Assembly: GCF_900602065.1 (NCBI RefSeq)
Contig: NZ_UWFN01000095.1
Coordinates: 1 to 64,000 of the forward strand
From: Pseudomonas viridiflava
Lineage (GTDB): Bacteria; Pseudomonadota; Gammaproteobacteria; Pseudomonadales; Pseudomonadaceae
Reading direction: 5' to 3'
DNA length: 64,000 bases
Shown here: one piece after another, positions 1 to 8,091 of the stretch
Layout of the letters: each line of letters begins with the position of its first letter
Numbering within the stretch: position 1 is the stretch's first letter
Program-made: the position numbers and the translations under genes
Notes under the pieces: generated by a model
Seen by the model: the letters and a program-made list of their open reading frames with translations, nothing else
Databases searched by the model: none
Told to the model about the DNA's origin: nothing

Positions 1-636
1 TCGCGAATGAATTCGCTCCCACAGGATCACCGCAAACCGCGAGCGACGCAGAACCCGTGGGACCGAATTTATTCGGGAAGGCGATATTGCGTCAGACAGA
101 TATGCAGTGACCGCAACGGCCTTTTCGCGAATGAATCCGCTCCCACAGGATCACCGCAAACCGCGAGCGACGCAGAACCGTGGGACCGAATTTATTCGGG
201 AAGACGATATGGCGTCAGACAAATATGCAGTGACCGCAACGGCCCTTCCGCGAATGAATTCGCTCCCACAGGATCACCGCAAACCGCGAGCGACGCAGAA
301 CCCGTGGGACCGAATTTATTCGGGAAGACGATATTGCGTCAGACAGATATGCAGTGACCGCAACGACCCTTTCGCGAATGAATTCGCTCCCACAGGATCA
401 CCGCAAACCGCGAGCGACCCAGAACCCGTGGGACCGAATTTATTCGGGAAGGCGATATTGCGTCAGACAAATATGCAGTGACCGTAACGACCCTTTCGCG
501 AATGAATTCGCTCCCACAGGATCACCGCAAACCGCGAGCGACGCAGAACCCGTGGGACCGAATTTATTCGGGAAGGCGATATTGCGTCAGACAAATATGC
601 AGTGACCGTAACGGCCCTTCCGCGAATGAATTTGCT
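1..636. repeat. Tandem array of 124-bp REPIN-like units (five full, one partial)
   Basis: The motif CGCGAATGAATTCGCTCCCA recurs at about 2, 126, 249, 373, 497 and, degenerate, 621, giving a period of 124 (one unit 123, from a single lost C). Each unit also carries the opposite-facing arm GTGGGACCGAATTTATTC. The two arms are inverted copies around a loop of about 45 bases (gcgatattgcgtcagaca...), and successive pairs are separated by about 28 bases containing aaaccgcgagcgacgcag. This is the layout of Pseudomonas REP doublets (REPINs). Units differ by only a few substitutions. The reading frames running through it are repeats of the same unit and show no sign of being genes. Confidence 0.9.
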
Positions 637-793
637 CCAGAGGAGATACAGCTTTCCCTCAAACAGCGTCACACAACCATCACCAAACCTTCACGGTCAT
701 GACATCGCCTCTCCTTAGCCTGAGTTTGTACAGCAGCGCCAGGCCATTACAGCCAACGCCCGCACTTGCAGGGCAGGCTAACGGAGACTTCGC

Positions 794-1549
794 ATGACTC
801 AGATCGCCCGCATTCGCGACACAGCATCCGACCGCCGCCTTCAGGCTGAACGTCTGACCGGCAGCAAAGCCTTGCAGGAAGCACAGGCCCTGCGTTTCAA
901 CGTGTTCAGTGGCGAATTCAACGCCAAACTCAAAGGCGCAGACCAAGGCCTGGATATGGATGATTACGATGTGCACTGCTCGCACATCGGCGTGCGGGAC
1001 CTGAACACTGGCAAGCTCGTCGCCACCACGCGTCTGCTGGACCACAAAGCGGCCAACAGCATCGGCAGCTTCTACAGTGAAGAAGAGTTCGCCCTGCATG
1101 GCCTTGGCCATCTGCAAGGTCCGATTCTGGAACTGGGTCGCACATGTGTGGACCCCGATTACCGCAACGGCGGCACTATCGCTGTGTTGTGGAGCGAACT
1201 GGCCGAGATCCTCAACGAAGGTGCCTACAGCTATCTGATGGGTTGCGCGAGCATCCCGATGCAAGACGGCGGCATTCAAGCCCACGCGATCATGCAGCGC
1301 TTGCGCGAGCGTTATCTGTGCAACCAGAACCTGCGCGCCGAACCTAAAAATCCGCTGCCTGCCATGGATCTGCCCAACAACGTGATCTGCGAAATGCCAC
1401 CGCTGCTCAAAGCCTACATGCGCCTGGGTGCGAAGATCTGCGGCGAGCCGTGCTGGGACGAAGACTTCCAGGTCGCCGACGTGTTCATCCTGCTCAAACG
1501 TGACGAGCTGTGCCCGCGTTATGCTCGTCACTTCAAGGCAGCAGTGTAA
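794..1549 (+). CDS. olsB: Ornithine N-acyltransferase OlsB
   Basis: A 251-residue GNAT-like acyltransferase of the hemolysin/OlsB family (COG3176). In this family the enzyme transfers a 3-hydroxyacyl chain from acyl-ACP to the alpha-amino group of ornithine, the first step of ornithine-lipid synthesis. Visible family features are the [11 protein letters not shown] segment near residue 35, [16 protein letters not shown] around 113-128 and the [10 protein letters not shown] block around 151. There is no signal peptide. The stop overlaps the next start (TAATG), so it is translationally coupled to an OlsA-type acyltransferase, which makes the assignment firm. Ornithine lipids are phosphorus-free membrane lipids that often rise on phosphate starvation. 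I did not identify a Pho box upstream. Confidence 0.88.
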   Translation: MTQIARIRDTASDRRLQAERLTGSKALQEAQALRFNVFSGEFNAKLKGADQGLDMDDYDVHCSHIGVRDLNTGKLVATTRLLDHKAANSIGSFYSEEEFALHGLGHLQGPILELGRTCVDPDYRNGGTIAVLWSELAEILNEGAYSYLMGCASIPMQDGGIQAHAIMQRLRERYLCNQNLRAEPKNPLPAMDLPNNVICEMPPLLKAYMRLGAKICGEPCWDEDFQVADVFILLKRDELCPRYARHFKAAV

Positions 1550-2388
1550 TGAGCCGCTTGCGTGGCTACGCCCGAGTCGCACGGGTGCTGCTGGTCATTG
1601 CATTGGGGCTGACCATTGCCGGCACGTTCGCCTGCATGGAGCGCATGAAGATCGGCAACTCCATGGCCCGGCGTCAGCGCTGGAGCCGGTGGTTCATGGC
1701 GCGCCTGACCGCCGCCCTGCCCTTTCGGGTGACGGTCAGCGGCGAGCTGCCACGTCAACCGATGCTGTGGGTCAGTAACCATGTGTCCTGGACCGATATT
1801 CCGCTGCTGGGCATGTTGGCCCCGCTGTCGTTTCTGTCCAAGGCTGAGGTCCGCACCTGGCCAGTCGCTGGGTGGTTGGCCCTGAAAGCCGGCACACTCT
1901 TCATCCGCCGCGGTTCGGGTGACAGCAAGCTGATCCAGAAGCAAATGGGCAACCACTTGCAGCAGAACAACGCGCTGGTAATTTTCCCTGAAGGCACTAC
2001 CACTGACGGTACTGGCCTGCGTACGTTTCATGGTCGACTGATGTCGAGTGCGATTGACAGCGGGCTGTTGCTGCAACCAGTCGCGATTCAGTATTCACGC
2101 GATGGCAAGCCAGACCCCATCGCACCCTTCATCGGCGACGACGATTTGCTGTCGCACTTGCGCCGCCTGTTCGCCAATGAACAAGGCGACGTGCATATCC
2201 AGTTGCTGACGCCGATTGCCACCGAAGGCAAGGAACGCGCCGCGCTGGCTTATGAAGCGCAGCAAGCGGTGCAGATCGCGCTGTTTGGCGAGCCATCTGT
2301 GGTTGCCAAGCCTTTGGTTACCGGAGGGGCCGAAACAGTGTCAAACGTTCAGACCGCCGAGAGCCCACGCTCGGCCAGAGCGGCCTGA
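1549..2388 (+). CDS. olsA: Lyso-ornithine lipid O-acyltransferase OlsA
   Basis: A 279-residue 1-acyl-glycerol-phosphate acyltransferase (PlsC) family member. It carries the HX4D catalytic motif in NHVSWTD (residues 77-83) and the substrate-binding FPEGTT (146-151), with an N-terminal hydrophobic segment at about 11-28 for the inner membrane. I chose the ATG that overlaps the olsB stop by one base rather than the longer in-frame extension, because it gives coupling and the usual length. Next to olsB it most likely adds the second acyl chain to lyso-ornithine lipid; a generic PlsC role is the alternative. Its last 40 bases overlap the 3' end of acpH on the other strand. Confidence 0.85.
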   Translation: MSRLRGYARVARVLLVIALGLTIAGTFACMERMKIGNSMARRQRWSRWFMARLTAALPFRVTVSGELPRQPMLWVSNHVSWTDIPLLGMLAPLSFLSKAEVRTWPVAGWLALKAGTLFIRRGSGDSKLIQKQMGNHLQQNNALVIFPEGTTTDGTGLRTFHGRLMSSAIDSGLLLQPVAIQYSRDGKPDPIAPFIGDDDLLSHLRRLFANEQGDVHIQLLTPIATEGKERAALAYEAQQAVQIALFGEPSVVAKPLVTGGAETVSNVQTAESPRSARAA

Positions 2389-2945
2389 GAGAAGTCCTGC
2401 AAGATCGGGTAGAACTCGGCAAAGTCCGCACTCAAGGGTTGGTAGAGGTCGTGCAGTTCCTGCATGGCCCCTGCCAGCCCTTGCGGTCGTGACAAACGCC
2501 GCGAAATCCCCGCGAATACCTGCTCCAGCACGGCAAATTCCCGGTACGAACCCAGCCAGTCGTGAGCGGCCATGTGCGGTGCAATCCGCGCCAGTCGTTC
2601 GGGCAACTCTGGCTCGGCGGCCAGCACGCCGTAAACCTTGCGCGTGAACGCCGCCAGCGGCACATCCGCGTAATGCGCCCAGTCCCGGGCCAGGCAATGA
2701 TCGAAAAACACGTCCAGCACAATGCCCGCGTAACGTCTGCGTTCGGCTGGAAAGCGCGCAATCGCTTGCTTGATCAGCGGGTGACTGTCGGTGAATGCAT
2801 CGATGCTGCGATGCAGCTGGATCGCCTGTGCCAATTCGTCCGGGAAACGCCCAGCCACAGGCCCTTTGACGAAATCGCCATACAGACTGCCGAGGAGTTG
2901 TGCCGGTCGCTGGCCACCGAGATGCAGATGTGCGAGGTAGTTCAT
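2349..2945 (-). CDS. acpH: Acyl carrier protein phosphodiesterase
   Basis: A 198-residue DUF479/AcpH family protein, beginning MNYLAHLHLG as is usual for the family. AcpH removes the 4'-phosphopantetheine arm from holo-ACP and is related to HD phosphohydrolases. Candidate metal-binding residues lie in LHRSIDAFTD (about 44-53) and VLDVFFDHCLARDW (about 76-89). It is transcribed convergently with olsBA and overlaps the olsA coding end by 40 bases. Both genes touch ACP metabolism, since OlsB uses acyl-ACP, but the family is usually a stand-alone gene, so a functional link is only a suggestion. Confidence 0.85.
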   Translation of the reverse strand: MNYLAHLHLGGQRPAQLLGSLYGDFVKGPVAGRFPDELAQAIQLHRSIDAFTDSHPLIKQAIARFPAERRRYAGIVLDVFFDHCLARDWAHYADVPLAAFTRKVYGVLAAEPELPERLARIAPHMAAHDWLGSYREFAVLEQVFAGISRRLSRPQGLAGAMQELHDLYQPLSADFAEFYPILQDFSQAALAERGLSAV

Positions 2946-2978
2946 GGCGCCCAGCCTACGCCGAATTGCACGCCGCGC

Positions 2979-3092
2979 CTATATCGATATAACCCGATAT
3001 AGCGTTTTTCACTATTCTCAGCAGCAAATCATATTTGTATATCGCGAAATACAGATATAAAGTTCGCCTCATCGCGATATAGCGTTAAACCC
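2979..3092. promoter_or_regulatory. AT-rich operator-like repeats upstream of the ArsR gene
   Basis: The 160 bases between acpH and the ArsR gene contain repeated CGATAT-type words: the perfect palindrome TATATCGATATA (2980-2991), CCGATATAGCG (2994-3004), GTATATCGCGA (about 3038-3048) and ATCGCGATATAGCG (3071-3084). Such clustered near-palindromes close to an ArsR-family gene suggest autoregulatory binding sites. The regulator and the spacing make this plausible, but binding is inferred. Confidence 0.5.
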
Positions 3093-3106
3093 ATATTGAG
3101 AACGAC

Positions 3107-3421
3107 ATGCCTATCGACCTCGACGAAATAATAAAAGCCCTGGCCCACCCTGTTCGCCGGGAGATTCTCGTCTGGCTGAAGGACCCGCTCAGTTGCTTTC
3201 CGGACCAGACCCACTCGACGGAAAACGGCGTTTGCGCAGGTCAGATCGATCAGCGTGCCGGGCTTTCGCAGTCCACGGTTTCTGCTCACCTGGCAACGCT
3301 GCAACGCGCTGGTCTGATCACCAGCAAGAAGGTGGGGCAATGGAGCTTTTTCAAGCGTAACGAAACGGTGATTGCGGCCTTCGTCGAAGCGCTGGTGCTG
3401 GAGCTGAATCCGCCAACTTGA
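3107..3421 (+). CDS. ArsR-family transcriptional regulator
   Basis: A 104-residue winged-helix repressor. The start region (IIKALAHPVRREILVWL, about 8-24) and the recognition helix region (QRAGLSQSTVSAHLATLQRA, 49-68) are typical of ArsR proteins. It lacks the ELCVCDL metal site of ArsR/SmtB sensors but has two cysteines, Cys30 and Cys43, in and after the loop following the first helix. It lies upstream of an MFS exporter and the xenB flavoenzyme on the same strand, so it probably controls them. The inducer cannot be read from the sequence. A perfect inverted repeat separates it from the MFS gene. Confidence 0.85.
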   Translation: MPIDLDEIIKALAHPVRREILVWLKDPLSCFPDQTHSTENGVCAGQIDQRAGLSQSTVSAHLATLQRAGLITSKKVGQWSFFKRNETVIAAFVEALVLELNPPT

Positions 3422-3444
3422 GCACCTTCGAATGTAAAAACCTT

Positions 3445-3520
3445 CTGTAGGAGCTGCCGAAGGCTGCGAAATCTTTCCTCCTGAAACACCGAGAATCGCA
3501 GCCTTCGGCAGCTCCTACAG
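3445..3520. repeat. Inverted repeat, GTAGGAGCTGCCGAAGG family
   Basis: A perfect 25-bp inverted repeat (3445-3469 and 3496-3520) with a 26-base loop, core TAGGAGCTGCCGAAGGCTGC. The same arms recur at 9750, 18567 and 34411. It lies between the ArsR gene and the MFS gene, so it could act as a terminator or RNA-stabilising hairpin, but its recurrence marks it as a dispersed REP doublet. Confidence 0.9.
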
Positions 3521-3554
3521 GATTAACGAAACCTTTATTAACAGGAGACGCCCA

Positions 3555-4721
3555 GTGCCTCTTTCACTGTTTATTCTGGCGCTTAGCGCCTTCGCCATCG
3601 GGACGACCGAGTTCGTCATCATGGGTTTACTGCCCGAAGTCGCTGCCGATCTGGGCGTCTCGATTCCAGGTGCAGGCTGGCTAGTAACCGGTTACGCATT
3701 AGGCGTGGCGATCGGTGCGCCGTTCATGGCGATGGCCACCGCCAGACTGCCGCGCAAGGCCGCGTTGGTCACGCTAATGGGCATTTTCATCGTCGGTAAT
3801 CTGCTATGCGCCATCGCCGCCGATTACAACGTATTGATGTTCGCCCGAGTGGTCACGGCACTGTGCCACGGCGCTTTCTTCGGTATCGGCTCGGTAGTTG
3901 CCGCAGGTCTGGTGCCGGCCAACCGTCGCGCCTCGGCCGTTGCCTTGATGTTCACCGGTTTGACACTGGCCAACGTGCTCGGCGTACCGCTGGGTACCGC
4001 GCTGGGCCAATACGCTGGCTGGCGCTCGACCTTCTGGGCCGTCACCGTCATCGGCGTGATCGCCTTGATCGGCCTGATCCGTTTTCTGCCGACCAACCGC
4101 GAAGAGCTCAAGCTCGACATGCGTGCCGAACTCGCCTCGCTCAAAGGTGCTGGTATCTGGCTGTCGTTGAGCATGACCGCGCTGTTCTCAGCGTCGATGT
4201 TCACCCTGTTCACCTATGTCGCGCCGTTGCTGGGCGAAGTCACTGGCGTATCTCCGAACGGTATCACCTGGACACTGCTGCTGATCGGCCTGGGCCTGAC
4301 GGTAGGCAACGTGATCGGCGGCAAGCTGGCTGACCGTCGCCTGGCCGCGACCTTGATTGGCGTGTTCGTCGCCATGGCCGTGATTTCCACCGCCTTGAGC
4401 TGGACCAGCGTCGCGTTGATCCCGACCGAAATCACTTTGTTCCTCTGGGCCACCGCCGCGTTCGCCGCTGTGCCGGCCTTGCAGATCAACGTCGTGACCT
4501 TCGGCAAAGACGCGCCAAACCTGGTGTCGACCCTGAACATCGGCGCGTTCAACGTCGGCAACGCTCTGGGCGCATGGGTCGGCGGCAGCGTGATCGCTCA
4601 CGGCTTCGGCCTGACCAGCGTGCCATTGGCCGCCGGGGCGCTGGCCGTACTCGCACTGACCGTGACCTTGATTACTTTTCGTCAGGGCGGCAATGCCGAT
4701 CTGGCTCCGGCTACCAACTGA
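3555..4721 (+). CDS. MFS transporter of the DHA1/AraJ-like family
   Basis: A 388-residue inner-membrane protein with about 12 hydrophobic segments. It has the N-terminal AIGTTEFVIMGLLPEVAADL signature shared by AraJ/YdhP/sugar-efflux type exporters, and ATARLPRKAALV resembling the cytoplasmic loop 2-3 motif. It starts at a GTG with an AGGAG ribosome site ten to twelve bases upstream. The substrate is unknown. It is followed after 21 bases by xenB, so the two are probably cotranscribed. Together with the ArsR gene they look like an inducible export-plus-reduction module for a xenobiotic or electrophile, which is inference. Confidence 0.82.
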   Translation: MPLSLFILALSAFAIGTTEFVIMGLLPEVAADLGVSIPGAGWLVTGYALGVAIGAPFMAMATARLPRKAALVTLMGIFIVGNLLCAIAADYNVLMFARVVTALCHGAFFGIGSVVAAGLVPANRRASAVALMFTGLTLANVLGVPLGTALGQYAGWRSTFWAVTVIGVIALIGLIRFLPTNREELKLDMRAELASLKGAGIWLSLSMTALFSASMFTLFTYVAPLLGEVTGVSPNGITWTLLLIGLGLTVGNVIGGKLADRRLAATLIGVFVAMAVISTALSWTSVALIPTEITLFLWATAAFAAVPALQINVVTFGKDAPNLVSTLNIGAFNVGNALGAWVGGSVIAHGFGLTSVPLAAGALAVLALTVTLITFRQGGNADLAPATN

Positions 4722-4742
4722 TCAATTAAGAGGGTTTCACCC

Positions 4743-5792
4743 ATGACAACTATCTTTGACCCGATCAAGCTAGGCGACCTGCAACTCGCCAATCGTATCG
4801 TCATGGCGCCGCTGACCCGCTGCCGTGCGGATGAAGGTCGTGTCCCGAACGCGATGATGGCTGAGTATTACGTGCAACGCGCGTCGGCAGGTCTGATCAT
4901 CAGCGAAGCCACTTCAGTGACGCCAATGGGCGTCGGCTACCCGGATACTCCGGGCATCTGGTCCAACGATCAGGTGCGTGGCTGGAGCAACGTCACCAAA
5001 GCAGTACACGGCGCCGGCGGCAAGATCGTCCTGCAGCTGTGGCACGTCGGGCGCATTTCCCACCCGTCGTACCTCAATGGCGAAACCCCGGTTGCGCCAA
5101 GCGCCATCAAGCCTGAAGGCCATGTCAGCCTGGTTCGTCCACTGTCTGACTACGTCACCCCTCGCGCACTGGAACTGGCGGAAATCGCTGACGTGGTGGA
5201 CGCCTATCGTACGGGCGCAGAAAACGCCAAAGCGGCTGGTTTTGACGGTGTAGAAATTCACGGTGCCAATGGTTACCTGCTGGATCAGTTCCTGCAGAGC
5301 AGCACCAACCAGCGTAACGACCAATACGGCGGCTCTCTGGAAAACCGTGCGCGCCTGATGCTCGAAGTGGTCGATGCGGCAATTGAAGTGTGGGGCGCTG
5401 GCCGCGTGGGCCTGCATCTGGCACCGCGTGCAGACTCCCATGACATGGGTGACGATAACCTGGCCGAAACCTTCAGCTACGTTGCTGCGGAGATGGGCAA
5501 ACGTGGCATCGCGTTTATTTGCTCTCGCGAGCGCGAAGCGGGCGACAGCATTGGTCCGCAGTTGAAAAAGGCTTTCGGCGGCGCGTACATCGCCAACGAA
5601 AAATTCACCAAGGACAGTGCCAACGCCTGGCTGGCCAATGGCTCAGCGGATGCCGTGGCGTTCGGCGTACCTTTCATCGCCAACCCTGACTTGCCAGCAC
5701 GCTTGAAGCAGGATGCGCCGCTGAACACTCCGCATCCGGAGACGTTCTACGGTAAAGGGCCAGTGGGTTATATCGATTACCCGGCTTTGTAA
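4743..5792 (+). CDS. xenB: Old-yellow-enzyme alkene/xenobiotic reductase
   Basis: A 349-residue FMN-dependent ene-reductase of the NemA/XenB type, matching the size of Pseudomonas XenB. These enzymes reduce activated C=C bonds and nitro compounds such as nitroglycerin using NAD(P)H. Visible: Thr25 in MAPLTRCR by the flavin, QLWHVGR (98-104), and the substrate-activating pair in HGAN (His173, Asn176) followed by Tyr178. The C-terminal FMN-phosphate motif reads GVPFIANPDL (308-317) where many relatives have GRPF; I cannot tell here whether that is a clade feature. A good ribosome site (AGAGGG) precedes the ATG. It ends a probable operon with the MFS gene. Confidence 0.87.
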   Translation: MTTIFDPIKLGDLQLANRIVMAPLTRCRADEGRVPNAMMAEYYVQRASAGLIISEATSVTPMGVGYPDTPGIWSNDQVRGWSNVTKAVHGAGGKIVLQLWHVGRISHPSYLNGETPVAPSAIKPEGHVSLVRPLSDYVTPRALELAEIADVVDAYRTGAENAKAAGFDGVEIHGANGYLLDQFLQSSTNQRNDQYGGSLENRARLMLEVVDAAIEVWGAGRVGLHLAPRADSHDMGDDNLAETFSYVAAEMGKRGIAFICSREREAGDSIGPQLKKAFGGAYIANEKFTKDSANAWLANGSADAVAFGVPFIANPDLPARLKQDAPLNTPHPETFYGKGPVGYIDYPAL

Positions 5793-5798
5793 TACATC

Positions 5799-5876
5799 TG
5801 CAGGAGCCAACTTGTTGGCGAAGCTTTGGACCTGAACACTCAGGAAGATCGCCTCGCGAACAAGTTCGCTCCTACC
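5799..5876. repeat. REP-like inverted repeat after xenB
   Basis: Diverged arms CAGGAGCCAACTTGTTGGCG and, inverted, CGCGAACAAGTTCGCTCCTA flank a loop of about 35 bases. It sits between the convergent xenB and the next minus-strand gene and may also serve as a bidirectional terminator. Confidence 0.7.
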
Positions 5877-5889
5877 GGGGATACGGCTG

Positions 5890-6744
5890 TTAACGACGTG
5901 CATTCACCTGCTGCGACAGGTTCTGAATCTGGCTTTGCAATGTGTTGATGTTGCGGGTCATTTGCGCACGGAAGGCATCGAATTCAGCAGTGTTGCTGCT
6001 GGTAGCTGCGGGGGCCTGGCGGTTTTCCTGTTCGCTTTTAAGCACGATCAAATCCTGCTCAAGACGCTCGATGGCCGCTGTCGGATTGCCCTGTTTCTTC
6101 AAGGCTGCAACATCGGCGCTCAGGCTTTTAAGCTGAGTATCGACTTTGTCCACGTCGCCCTGAGCTGCCTTGTGATCTGGAATCGAAGCCTTCACCGCTG
6201 CTAACTCGGTGGTGACCGCTTTAAGCTGATCCTGCAGTTGGGTATTGCTGGTCTGCAACTGCGTCGCCTGACCGGTGATCTGTTCCAGACGCTGCTGCAA
6301 TGCGGTCTGCTGGCCGGTGGCACCTTCCTGCAGTTTGTCCTGATCAGCCAACTGGTCTTCGATCAGCTTGATGCGCTGCTTGAGCGCCTCTCCGTCCACC
6401 GCCACTGATTCAGTCGCGACCACTTTGCCGGAAATATCCTGCAAGCGGCCCGCGGCTTCTTCGCTGATCCGCGCAAAGCTTTCCTGTGTCGCAACCAGTT
6501 GCTGCTCCATCAACGAAATCTGCTGAAAACTCCACCAGCCCAAGCCACAAAAGGCTATGAACAACGCCCCCACCAATGCCCAAAGAGGGCCGGTGCTTGG
6601 CCCTTTGACCTTTACTACAGGCGTGTCACGGGAATAAACCGTCGTGCGTTTGCGCGCACCCACGGTCGGCGCGAAGTCGTCGTCATCGTCCTTGGCGCTG
6701 AGATTCGGAACGTCATCGACGTCGTCGTAAGGATCGTTACGCAT
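5890..6744 (-). CDS. Membrane-anchored coiled-coil protein of unknown function
   Basis: A 284-residue protein I cannot assign to a named family. It has an acidic cytoplasmic N-terminus rich in Asp (residues 4-24), one transmembrane segment at about 53-73 (LWALVGALFIAFCGLGWW), then a long Gln-rich predicted coiled coil (about 75-235) and a second short coiled segment at the end (about 250-284). The topology suggests a single-pass inner-membrane protein with a periplasmic rod. It stands between two REP-bearing intergenic regions and an SDR gene on the same strand 75 bases upstream. Conserved proteins of this shape are common in Pseudomonas; no function should be assumed. Confidence 0.75.
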   Translation of the reverse strand: MRNDPYDDVDDVPNLSAKDDDDDFAPTVGARKRTTVYSRDTPVVKVKGPSTGPLWALVGALFIAFCGLGWWSFQQISLMEQQLVATQESFARISEEAAGRLQDISGKVVATESVAVDGEALKQRIKLIEDQLADQDKLQEGATGQQTALQQRLEQITGQATQLQTSNTQLQDQLKAVTTELAAVKASIPDHKAAQGDVDKVDTQLKSLSADVAALKKQGNPTAAIERLEQDLIVLKSEQENRQAPAATSSNTAEFDAFRAQMTRNINTLQSQIQNLSQQVNARR

Positions 6745-6819
6745 GAATAACCCTGTCTAAAACCGATGAAAATGCTCGAAGTTCGCGAGTATAACCGCTG
6801 CAGCCGCAGCCTAAAGCGC

Positions 6820-7812
6820 TCACCTGTGTTGTTGCGTTTGCCACCAGTCACAAAACTCATCCAGCGCCGCCCACAGGCTGACTTGCGGGTCGTAGTCTAG
6901 ATAGTGCCGGGCGCGACCAATGTCCAGAGTGAAATCCTTGCTCATGACCTGCATGCCCAACCGCGACAGCGTAGGTTCGGGACGCCCGGGCCAAAGCATG
7001 CATGCCGCTTCGTTGATCGCGGCAGCGGAGTAAGCCAGGCCGTACGAACGATACCGGGTGACCTGCGGCAGTTGCATGCGACGCATCACGTAATTGACGG
7101 CATCCCACAGCGGCACCGGCGTGCCATTGCTGATGTTGTAGGCCTTGCCCAACGCCGACCGGTCGGCCAGCAGACTGCTGATCAGGGCCTGGTTAAGGTT
7201 ATGAATGCTGGTGAAATCCACCTTGTTCAAGCCATTACCGACAATCGACAAACGCTTCTTGCGCTGCATGTGCAGCAGTCGCGGGAAAAGGCTGGTGTCA
7301 CCCGCCCCGGTTACAAAACGCGGGCGCAAGGCAATCACTTCCAGACCAAACTCTTCTGCGCCAAATACCTTTTGCTCAGCCAGATATTTGCTGGCGGCGT
7401 AGTGATTGTTGAAGCGTTTGGGCACCTGTTCTTCTTTGAGGTCCAAGTGCGAGTGGCCATCGAAATAGATTGAAGGCGACGACAAATGGACCAGCCTTCT
7501 GACCCTTTGTTTCAGACAAGCCTCAACGATGTTCTCAGTGACTTGCACGTTGCCCTGCAAGAAATCCTGCTTGCGCCCCCAGACGCCTACTGAACCGGCG
7601 CAATGCACGACAGCTTCAACGTCGTCACACAGCACTCGAACCAGATCAGGATTAATCAAATCACCCTGAATGAACTCGGCGCCGCGCTTGACCAGATGCG
7701 CGACACCCTCGGCACGACGGCCATTGACCCGCACGCTGAAGCCCTGCTCCAGAGCGAAACGCGCAAAGCGCCCGCCAATAAAGCCGCTTGCGCCGGTGAC
7801 CAGAATCTTCAT
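6820..7812 (-). CDS. Extended SDR NAD-dependent epimerase/dehydratase family protein
   Basis: A 330-residue Rossmann oxidoreductase. The N-terminus MKILVTGASGFIGGRF holds the GxxGxxG nucleotide motif. The active-site Ser is in HLSSPSIYF and the catalytic YxxxK is in HYAASKYLAE. The C-terminal part resembles 3-beta-hydroxysteroid dehydrogenase-like and sugar-epimerase-like members of the superfamily, with VDFTSIHNLNQAL typical of that group. The substrate cannot be deduced. It is followed on the same strand by the coiled-coil membrane protein, with no evident partner enzyme nearby. Confidence 0.82.
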   Translation of the reverse strand: MKILVTGASGFIGGRFARFALEQGFSVRVNGRRAEGVAHLVKRGAEFIQGDLINPDLVRVLCDDVEAVVHCAGSVGVWGRKQDFLQGNVQVTENIVEACLKQRVRRLVHLSSPSIYFDGHSHLDLKEEQVPKRFNNHYAASKYLAEQKVFGAEEFGLEVIALRPRFVTGAGDTSLFPRLLHMQRKKRLSIVGNGLNKVDFTSIHNLNQALISSLLADRSALGKAYNISNGTPVPLWDAVNYVMRRMQLPQVTRYRSYGLAYSAAAINEAACMLWPGRPEPTLSRLGMQVMSKDFTLDIGRARHYLDYDPQVSLWAALDEFCDWWQTQQHR

Positions 7813-7919
7813 TTACCGCTCCGTTAGAGATTTTTTGCTTGTTTCAAAAACACAGGTCTTGTCTGACTTGATAGAGATCACATGTGGGAGATTCTATGTT
7901 GGCCTGCAAACACAAATCC

Positions 7920-8071
7920 GTGGGAGCGAATTCATTCGCGAAAGGGCCGGTACATCCGCAGTTGATGTATCGCTTGAATGCCGCCTTCCCGAATGAAGTG
8001 GAGCGCCACCCCGGTCTGTCCCACAGGCTCATCATGAACCTGAAGCCGTACACAAGCCTCGCTCCCACAGG
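7920..8071. repeat. REPIN of the GTGGGAGCGAATTC family, complex
   Basis: A left arm GTGGGAGCGAATTCATTCGC at 7920, the loop ggccggtacatccgcagt, a diverged right arm TTCCCGAATGAAGTGGAGC (7986-8004) and a further arm end CTCGCTCCCACAGG (8059-8071). The loop is shared with the element at 39765. It lies in the 279-base gap between the SDR gene and argP, where I see no gene. Confidence 0.8.
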
Positions 8072-8091
8072 AACGCATTCCAACCTGAAAA

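Noticed and set aside
1..636. Possible CRISPR array
   Set aside because: Period is 124 bases, there are no unique spacers, and the arms match a dispersed REP family.
7..702. Several overlapping 70-120-codon frames in the tandem array
   Set aside because: They are translations of the 124-bp non-coding repeat; protein repeats simply mirror the DNA period.
2998..3014. Second ColR-like site (GCGTTTTTCAC) upstream of the ArsR gene
   Set aside because: One T short of the pattern, with G at a position requiring a pyrimidine; far from colRS.
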